This document shows positions 6,875 through 11,894 of a DNA stretch of 11,894 nucleotides, piece by piece; the first letter of the stretch is position 1; each line of letters starts with the position of its first letter. The notes beneath the pieces were generated by a model that saw only the letters and a list, made by a program, of their open reading frames with translations, ran no database searches and was not told the DNA's origin. The stretch comes from Bdellovibrionales bacterium (GTDB taxonomy: Bacteria > Bdellovibrionota_G > JALEGL01 > JAGRAY01): NCBI GenBank assembly GCA_020434375.1, contig JAGRAY010000041.1, positions 1-11,894 on the forward strand, given 5' to 3'. A program made the position numbers and the translations under genes.

Positions 6875-7932
6875 TGATCTAATTCACTCCAAACTTTGTC
6901 GTGAAACAAAGGTCTTAGTTTTGAAATTTGAGTTCGATCATCTTTTGGATGCACGCAGTTAGTTAAAAGGACGACAATTGCTTGTCTTTCAAAATCAAGG
7001 TAAACCGACGTTCCCGTATACCCTACATGACCAAAAGTTAGCTTTGAAGCTTTTGTGCCGGCCAAAGATTTTGGCGGCGTTGCAATATCCCATCCCATGC
7101 CCCAAAGCCTACCATTTTTTGCCAAATAACGGGATAGAAACTGCCTTGAAGTTTGCTTTGAAATCACTCTCGAATCTCCCGTATATGTCATAAACCAGGC
7201 CTTTGCTATTTTCATACTAGCATCCAATGTGCCAAACAAACCTGCGTGCCCCGCAACGCCTCCCATATGATAAGCATTGCTGTCGTGAACTTCCCCCTGA
7301 ATAATGCCTTTGCGCCCAGGAATATCTTCAGTCGCAACCGTCGCGTTTGCAGATATACCTTTAGATTTAGGACAAAACACAAATGAGCTTCCGTTAAACC
7401 AGTTGGCAAAATTTGCTTCAGCTAGCGCATCAAAGGTTTGCCCAAAACGTCTAGCCAAATACACTCCAAGCAGTATAAATCCTAAGTCACTATAGAGAAC
7501 GGTTGAAAATGCTTCATATGCTGGATCACTCGAGGCTATTTTTTTAAGCACGGCTTCCTCGTCAGGCTCTTTTGATACATCGATCCACGCCTGCAAACCT
7601 GACTGATGCTTAAGAAGCGAACCCACGCGAGTATCCACTTTTTTACTCCAGTAAAGATCTGTAAGAACATCTCGAACATCATCTTCAAAAGATAAGCGCT
7701 TTTGATCAATGTAACGCGCAATGAGCGTTGTGGTTGCGAATACTTTGGTAAGCGAAGCCAAGTCAAAGTATGCGTTTTCGTCAATTGGTACACCCAAGTG
7801 ATCTTGACGAGTTTTTCCTGTCAAATACTCCCAGGATACACCACTCTTTGACCACACACTTGCCGCGGCAGCGCTTCCCATACCATTTGCAATGAATCGA
7901 TCTAATAAGCTTTCGATATCTTGCCATGCCAT
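6871..7932 (-). CDS. Beta-lactamase-fold serine hydrolase (class C/PBP-like), probably cytoplasmic
   Basis: This is a 353-residue member of the beta-lactamase/transpeptidase-like family (Pfam Beta-lactamase, PF00144). The nucleophile motif S60-L-T-K63 sits in FDLASLTK. LLKHQSGLQ (106-114) is the usual second landmark. Y147-S-D149 replaces the Y-x-N motif, and H302-V-G304 in GHVGYTG is the KTG-equivalent. The segment GEVHDSNAYHMGGVAGHAGLF (213-233) is typical of the subgroup that holds esterases, PBP4B-like enzymes and the Bacillus AmiE muramyl-L-alanine amidase. There is no signal peptide or membrane segment, unlike most relatives, which fits its two cytoplasmic operon partners. The start is 3 bp after the ldcA-like stop and the end overlaps mpl, so all three are probably co-translated. 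I infer a role in muropeptide recycling; the substrate (amide, DD-peptide, ester or beta-lactam) cannot be read from sequence. Confidence 0.85.
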   Translation of the reverse strand: MAWQDIESLLDRFIANGMGSAAAASVWSKSGVSWEYLTGKTRQDHLGVPIDENAYFDLASLTKVFATTTLIARYIDQKRLSFEDDVRDVLTDLYWSKKVDTRVGSLLKHQSGLQAWIDVSKEPDEEAVLKKIASSDPAYEAFSTVLYSDLGFILLGVYLARRFGQTFDALAEANFANWFNGSSFVFCPKSKGISANATVATEDIPGRKGIIQGEVHDSNAYHMGGVAGHAGLFGTLDASMKIAKAWFMTYTGDSRVISKQTSRQFLSRYLAKNGRLWGMGWDIATPPKSLAGTKASKLTFGHVGYTGTSVYLDFERQAIVVLLTNCVHPKDDRTQISKLRPLFHDKVWSELDQ

Positions 7933-7935
7933 GAT

Positions 7936-8862
7936 TTAACTTGAAACCAGAGGGTCTATTACAATTGTTTTCGATTCAATAGAGACTTTTCCACCAATTG
8001 GAAGCAAGGTTTCCATGTGTGCATGACTACTTGCTACACCATAAACCACTGGCGTGCCTTTTGATATATATCGACTTAAAATAGGAGTGAGATGTTTCAT
8101 CGAATAGATTTTGCCTTGAAGATTTGTAAAATCTCCTAAGATAACGGCACAAAATTTCTTCAAAAACCCTGAAAGATAAAGTTGCGCCAGCATACGGTCA
8201 ATTCGATAAAGAGGCTCACCTGTGTCCTCCAAAAACAATATGCTATTTCCGCGAGGTTTAGTTTCAAAGGGCGTTCCAATACTTGCTGCGATCATGGCTA
8301 AATTTCCACCAAAAAGTCTTCCCGTGCAACAACCTTTCTGAAACACATCGTAGTGTTTTCGCAAAAACAGTTCTTGCTTCACAGAGTTACTTAAAAGATC
8401 GAAAAGATGCATTTTTCTCCGATGAGCTAATTTACTAAATTGCTCCCCTGCTAAGACTGGACCATGAATTGTTATGACACCTGTTTTGAGAGTCACATAA
8501 TTAAGCAAAACTGTTAGGTCACTCATACCCATAAATATTTTTGTATGCTGTCTAATTTTCTGAATTTTAAAATGGTCATATAATCTTAGCGACCCATACC
8601 CACCTCGCGCACAAAATACAGCGCGACTTTTGGCATTCCAGGCCGCCATCAATTCATTGGCGCGTCTGTGGTCAGAACCCGCCAAATAATCATTTCTACT
8701 GAAAATACTTTTTGATATTAGGCACTTATAACCTTGGGCCTCCAACCAACCAATAGACGTTTCAAGGTCGGTTCTGGCAAAAGGACTTGCCGGCGCAATG
8801 ATTGAAATAGCGTCTCCGACCTTTAGTCTTTGTGCTCTTTTAAAACTGACGTTAGACTCCAT
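7936..8862 (-). CDS. ldcA: Muramoyltetrapeptide LD-carboxypeptidase (peptidase family S66)
   Basis: This 308-residue cytoplasmic LD-carboxypeptidase removes the terminal D-Ala from recycled tetrapeptides to leave the tripeptide that Mpl uses. The N-terminal LKVGDAISIIAPASP (13-27) is the family opening. ARGGYGSLRLYD (85-96) and GMSDLT carry the nucleophile Ser114. LEDTGEPLYRIDRML supplies Glu212, and VASSHAHMETLLPIG supplies His280. The spacing between Glu and His (68) equals that of the Pseudomonas LdcA triad (217 and 285). The usual Gly before the catalytic His is Ser here. There is no signal peptide. It is the first gene of the ldcA-hydrolase-mpl operon. Its start codon overlaps that of the divergent plsB, so its promoter should lie inside the plsB coding region; a candidate is at 8984-9013. 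Confidence 0.92.
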   Translation of the reverse strand: MESNVSFKRAQRLKVGDAISIIAPASPFARTDLETSIGWLEAQGYKCLISKSIFSRNDYLAGSDHRRANELMAAWNAKSRAVFCARGGYGSLRLYDHFKIQKIRQHTKIFMGMSDLTVLLNYVTLKTGVITIHGPVLAGEQFSKLAHRRKMHLFDLLSNSVKQELFLRKHYDVFQKGCCTGRLFGGNLAMIAASIGTPFETKPRGNSILFLEDTGEPLYRIDRMLAQLYLSGFLKKFCAVILGDFTNLQGKIYSMKHLTPILSRYISKGTPVVYGVASSHAHMETLLPIGGKVSIESKTIVIDPLVSS

Positions 8863-8965
8863 GTGCCCTATGGCTCACTCGTTTAAAAAACTTGATTTGG
8901 GAAGAAACATGCAACATGCCTACGGCTTCGTCATTCGGTATTTTTTTTCGAGATGGGCTAAGCAT
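8852..8965 (-). CDS. Possible 37-residue leader peptide upstream of ldcA
   Basis: Minus-strand ATG at 8965 opens a 37-codon frame (MLSPSRKKIPNDEAVG...) ending at TAA 8854-8852, which overlaps the ldcA start by 11 bp in another frame. AGGAG lies 10 nt upstream of the ATG and a perfect TATAAT lies at 8989-8984, so it would be the first frame on an ldcA transcript. It is entirely antisense to the 5' part of plsB, so the frame may be incidental. A regulatory upstream frame or antisense coupling between lipid and wall genes is speculation. Confidence 0.2.
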   Translation of the reverse strand: MLSPSRKKIPNDEAVGMLHVSSQIKFFKRVSHRAHGV

Positions 8966-11242
8966 TTTGAAATTTCTCCTAATATTATAGACTCGATTCA
9001 GAAATCCAGTCAGAAAAATATAGTTGTTTACGTCTTGCCTGCGGCAAATACTTTCGACTACCTTCTTCTTAACTTTATATGCCTTAAATACAAGCTTCCC
9101 CTGGCCTCATTTACAACAGATATTCCCTTCTTTCTATTTCAAAGACCTCTGAGGAGTCTATTTATTGCTATCACTCGACTCATTAAAGGTCCCCAAAATT
9201 CGGCTTCTACGTTAAATGAAGAACGCCAAATCCTTCATCAGACTCTTCTTGATCATAAACATGCTGCCTTGTTTTTGAAAAAACCTGGTGTCTTTAAGAA
9301 ACCCGATCGATGGCATATTTTAATTTGGGAACAGCTTCTTATTTCTCAAAGCCGACTCAACGTTTCAATTTTTTTAGTTCCCGTTGTGTTTGCCTGGGGA
9401 AGATCACCAGAATCACTTAAGACACCTTCATTGCGAGTGCAGCTTCAAGAGTCAACTTCATTGGTGACCTTAAAAAGGTTCCTACTCCTACTCATTGAGC
9501 CACGACATGTAGAAGCTAAGCTTGGCAAACCTATTGCGGTCGATCAGTTTATGACTCAAACGAATACGAACAAACTAGATACTCAAGCTAAAAAACTACG
9601 AAGGTTACTTGCAAGCTATATGTATAGAGAAAAACAGGTTTTTACCGGTCCACCTTTAAGAACAAGAGAAAGAGTTATTCAAAAAGTGATGGCTGATGCG
9701 CGCCTCCGAAGCACGATTCAAGAATATGCTCAGCGAAAACATTTAGACGAACGAGATCTTTGGAAAAAAGTAGACCAGATTTTAAATGAGATGATCTCAA
9801 ACTACAAACCTCACTACGTAAAAGTAGCTTTTCATATTGTGAAGTGGATTCAAGAAAAATTATATAAGACGGTATATATAGATCGCGATCAAATTGAAAT
9901 GCTAAAAACGATTTCCAGAGACCACTCTATTCTCTATTTACCTTCACACCGAAGTCACATGGATTATATTTTACTTTCTAAGCTCCTTTTTGAAAACGGA
10001 TTAAATCCTCCCCATATTGCATCAGGTATTAACCTTTCGTTTTTTCCAATAGGACCTCTTTTCAGAAACACCGGAGCGTTCTTTATTCGACGTAAAATTG
10101 CTGGGGACCTAATTTATGCAAGAGTCCTTGCAAGCTATATTCGATGGCTTATCAAGTGTGGCTACGCGCAGGAATTTTTTATTGAAGGAACGCGAACTCG
10201 AACCGGAAAACTGCAAACCCCAAAGGTGGGGCTTTTAACTAGCGAAATTGAGGCTTGTCTTGAGCAGCAACACAAAGATCTATTTTTAGTGCCGACATCT
10301 ATCACATATGATCGGGTACCTGAGGAGTCCGAATATAGAAAAGAACATTACGGCCTAAGTAAATCCAAAGAGTCTTGGATGGGATTGATCAAAGCGCGTA
10401 AATTTTTAAAGAGAAAACATGGCAATATTTATGTGAAATTTGCTGACCCAATCTCTATATTTTCATACTTTGAAAAGGAAAGGGCCATACAACAAATTCC
10501 ATCTAAGAACGCCATTCATCGTGTTGCCTCTGAGGTGGTTGCGCGAATTGGACAAAATACGATGATCACAGCTTCTGCCATGATAAGCCTATCTATTCTC
10601 GCGAGAGATACAGAACACATTTCGAAAGAAACTCTAATAAAAGATGTGAACTCTTTGTCGATATTGGCAATTAAACTCAAACTGCCTCTGACTTTTAGAG
10701 ACTCACCCTCAAAGCTCGACATAGAACGATGGCTTAAGTTTTTCGTTGATTCAAGATGGTTGGACTCCAATGACAATCAAGACGTGTATAGACTTAGAGA
10801 AAATCATCGTTTTGTTCTTCAGTTCCATCAAAATCTTTGCATGCATCACTTTATTGAAGAAATTCTTTTAAGCTTTAAGAAACTCATTGAAGATCTTGAT
10901 AACAAGGATAATATCTATCATACCATTGAGGGTATTCTCCTTTATGAATTTCCATACGCTCAAATAAAAGGCAGATTACTCACAACAACCACGAGTCCCG
11001 ACTTTATGGTGCTTTTAGTCAAAGACATCGTGGAAACATATTACGATATTGCAAGTGCTAAAACGCCCCACTCTCGCGCTAATTCGGAACGGTTACCCCA
11101 TGTGTTCAATAAAAAAAGAAGCCAATCCGTATTAAGGGCTAGCCAAGCATCCAAATACTTTCAACATCATTTAAAGATAGAAAGCGATAAAATCGAACAA
11201 ACTCGAAGCGATCTAAAAATTATTCTTGATCTTTTATTTTAA
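8861..11242 (+). CDS. plsB: Glycerol-3-phosphate 1-O-acyltransferase PlsB
   Basis: This inner-membrane acyltransferase makes lysophosphatidate, the first step of phospholipid synthesis, from glycerol 3-phosphate and acyl-ACP or acyl-CoA. It has about 793 residues, against 807 for E. coli PlsB. The four acyltransferase motifs are in order: H363-RSHM-D368 (the catalytic HX4D) in LPSHRSHMDY, GAFFIRR (405-411), EGTRTRTG (442-449) and VPTSITYDRVPE (477-488). Flanking text such as PPHIASGINLSFFPIGPLFR closely follows E. coli PlsB. The N-terminal 360 residues match the PlsB regulatory domain (NIVVYVLPAANTFDYLLL). A more distal ATG at 8798 would put 65 bp antisense inside ldcA, so I prefer 8861; 8870 and 8909 are alternatives, and none has a good ribosome site. 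The last about 60 residues are basic and unlike the usual PlsB end. The 3' end overlaps the convergent PilZ gene. Confidence 0.93.
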   Translation: MCPMAHSFKKLDLGRNMQHAYGFVIRYFFSRWAKHFEISPNIIDSIQKSSQKNIVVYVLPAANTFDYLLLNFICLKYKLPLASFTTDIPFFLFQRPLRSLFIAITRLIKGPQNSASTLNEERQILHQTLLDHKHAALFLKKPGVFKKPDRWHILIWEQLLISQSRLNVSIFLVPVVFAWGRSPESLKTPSLRVQLQESTSLVTLKRFLLLLIEPRHVEAKLGKPIAVDQFMTQTNTNKLDTQAKKLRRLLASYMYREKQVFTGPPLRTRERVIQKVMADARLRSTIQEYAQRKHLDERDLWKKVDQILNEMISNYKPHYVKVAFHIVKWIQEKLYKTVYIDRDQIEMLKTISRDHSILYLPSHRSHMDYILLSKLLFENGLNPPHIASGINLSFFPIGPLFRNTGAFFIRRKIAGDLIYARVLASYIRWLIKCGYAQEFFIEGTRTRTGKLQTPKVGLLTSEIEACLEQQHKDLFLVPTSITYDRVPEESEYRKEHYGLSKSKESWMGLIKARKFLKRKHGNIYVKFADPISIFSYFEKERAIQQIPSKNAIHRVASEVVARIGQNTMITASAMISLSILARDTEHISKETLIKDVNSLSILAIKLKLPLTFRDSPSKLDIERWLKFFVDSRWLDSNDNQDVYRLRENHRFVLQFHQNLCMHHFIEEILLSFKKLIEDLDNKDNIYHTIEGILLYEFPYAQIKGRLLTTTTSPDFMVLLVKDIVETYYDIASAKTPHSRANSERLPHVFNKKRSQSVLRASQASKYFQHHLKIESDKIEQTRSDLKIILDLLF
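8984..9013 (-). promoter_or_regulatory. Candidate promoter of the ldcA-hydrolase-mpl operon
   Basis: On the minus strand CTGACT (9013-9008) and a perfect TATAAT (8989-8984) are separated by 18 bp. Transcription would start near 8977, giving a leader of about 115 nt before the ldcA ATG at 8862. The site lies within the plsB coding sequence, as it must if ldcA has its own promoter. The -35 is only a 4-of-6 match. Confidence 0.35.
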
Positions 11243-11519
11243 ACTCAATGCCCAACCCGAGTACTTTTTTACCTTCTTTATTTTTAGATGCATTTGAATG
11301 CACAACCGTCGCAGCCTTTGGTTCTTCTTTCCCTGATGGCTTTGTCAGTACAAGATTAATGTCAGTCCCTGGGTCCAAAAGATAATGTGTCGCAACGAAT
11401 GCGCCGTGATCGCTGATATCAAGCATTCTTGAATAGATCAGAAAATCATCGCCCTCAAATCTCACCAGAGAATCTTCGCTCTTTCGAATTGCCCTTCTTT
11501 TCTCTACAATATTTTCCAC
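11220..11519 (-). CDS. PilZ-domain protein (predicted c-di-GMP receptor)
   Basis: This is a 99-residue single-domain PilZ protein. RRAIR near the N-terminus is the RxxxR half of the c-di-GMP site, DISDHG is the D/NxSxxG half about 22 residues later, and VLGLGIEF is the closing strand. Both halves are intact, so nucleotide binding is likely. The downstream partner (motility, exopolysaccharide or other) cannot be told from the context. I chose the GTG at 11519 because a perfect AGGAGG (11529-11524) stands 4 nt upstream. The longer frame from ATG 11564 starts inside the predicted -10 element and adds 15 residues with no PilZ character. The last 23 bp overlap the 3' end of the convergent plsB. 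Confidence 0.85.
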   Translation of the reverse strand: MENIVEKRRAIRKSEDSLVRFEGDDFLIYSRMLDISDHGAFVATHYLLDPGTDINLVLTKPSGKEEPKAATVVHSNASKNKEGKKVLGLGIEFKIKDQE

Positions 11520-11559
11520 ATGGCCTCCTATGTCTTTTGTATAGCAGCTTACGTGCCAG

Positions 11560-11589
11560 ATCATACATAAACAAACTATTGATTTTCAA
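11560..11589 (-). promoter_or_regulatory. Sigma70-type promoter of the PilZ gene
   Basis: On the minus strand -35 TTGAAA (11589-11584, 5 of 6) and -10 TATGAT (11565-11560, 5 of 6) are separated by 18 bp. Transcription would begin near 11553, about 33 nt before the GTG at 11519, leaving room for the AGGAGG. This independently supports the shorter start of the PilZ gene. Confidence 0.55.
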
Positions 11590-11767
11590 GGACTAAATTC
11601 AATAATTTTATGCAATGCGATATATGTGTCTCAAAAAAAGCGACTTTTCTTGGGACGAATATGTCCTAAAAAATCAGAAATATTTTTGGAAAAATGTTTG
11701 ATAACAAGCAGTTGTGTCGATAATCTGTACCTTGAGGGTTAAGTTGACCAAACCACTAGCCACGGAG
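11590..11767. other. AT-rich stretch without a recognisable gene
   Basis: No convincing coding frame, RNA gene or repeat family is visible. A modest hairpin TTGGGAC-gaatat-GTCCTAA (7 pairs with one G·T) lies near 11650-11670, followed by AAAAA and not by a T-tract, so it is not a plus-strand terminator. Confidence 0.4.
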
Positions 11768-11871
11768 AAAAAAAAAAGAAAAAAAAAAAAAGAATAAAAG
11801 AATACAGAAGAGAACACAAGATAAATACAAAAAGAGAATAAGAACACTAATGCGAAAAAAAAAAAAAAAAA
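11768..11871. repeat. A-rich low-complexity tract with A10, A13 and A17 runs
   Basis: This is an almost pure A/G sequence with three long homopolymers: A10 (11768-11777), A13 (11779-11791) and A17 (11855-11871). The frame seen through it on the opposite strand is mostly phenylalanine and is not a protein. Such runs are rare in bacterial chromosomes, so a contig-end or sequencing artefact should be considered before any biological meaning. Confidence 0.7.
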
Positions 11872-11894
11872 CATACGGTCGACGGCAAAAATCA

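Noticed and set aside
8798..8860. Longer plsB start at ATG 8798
   Set aside because: It would add 21 residues coded antisense inside ldcA, with no ribosome site and no PlsB similarity.
11674..11874. 66-codon minus-strand frame rich in phenylalanine
   Set aside because: It is only the translation of the A-rich low-complexity tract; no protein-like composition or ribosome site.
1..11894. CRISPR array, prophage, toxin-antitoxin or defence system
   Set aside because: I saw no regularly spaced direct repeats, phage genes or paired toxin-antitoxin frames; the genes are mostly housekeeping envelope functions.

Overview
The window looks like a chromosomal segment of a Gram-negative, probably rod-shaped bacterium with AT-leaning DNA. 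The gene set is a periplasmic S41 protease with a large beta-rich tail, a DUF3047 protein, MreB, Mpl, an S66 LD-carboxypeptidase, PlsB and a PilZ protein. That combination is most reminiscent of Bdellovibrionota or other former Deltaproteobacteria. The taxonomy is inferred from gene families only; there is no rRNA or other marker to settle it.

Layout: a GC-rich, hairpin-forming stretch (1-80) lies downstream of a tRNA-Cys(GCA) gene on the minus strand (86-161). The tRNA promoter diverges from that of a large S41/PDZ protease on the plus strand (275-3016). A convergent DUF3047 gene (3029-3709, minus) ends 12 bp from the protease gene. DUF3047 is divergent from mreB (3811-4857, plus), and a perfect 10-bp inverted repeat lies between the two. 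From 4858 to 5455 there is a genomic scar: a frameshifted, truncated N-terminus of a REP-associated (Y1/IS200-like) transposase, a 31-nt REP-like hairpin just upstream of it, and an orphan 73-codon reading frame.

Next comes a tightly coupled minus-strand operon, ldcA-like (7936-8862), beta-lactamase-fold serine hydrolase (6871-7932) and mpl (5456-6874), with a 3-bp gap and then an ATGA overlap. Together these genes read as a cytoplasmic peptidoglycan stem-peptide salvage cassette: LdcA trims tetrapeptide to tripeptide and Mpl ligates tripeptide back onto UDP-MurNAc. The middle enzyme is the unknown step. Its family includes the muramyl-L-alanine amidase AmiE of Bacillus, which makes an amidase role an attractive, unproven idea.

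A plsB glycerol-3-phosphate acyltransferase gene (8861-11242, plus) starts head-to-head with ldcA, with overlapping start codons. It ends convergently, overlapping by 23 bp a PilZ-domain gene (11220-11519, minus) whose start can be fixed by a perfect Shine-Dalgarno sequence and a good promoter. The last about 330 bp have no gene and end in very long A-runs (10, 13 and 17 A), which may be a contig-end artefact.

The most interesting points are the salvage operon with its cytoplasmic serine hydrolase, the transposase relic with its hairpin, the possibly leaderless protease mRNA, the palindrome upstream of mreB, and a possible leader peptide antisense to plsB.
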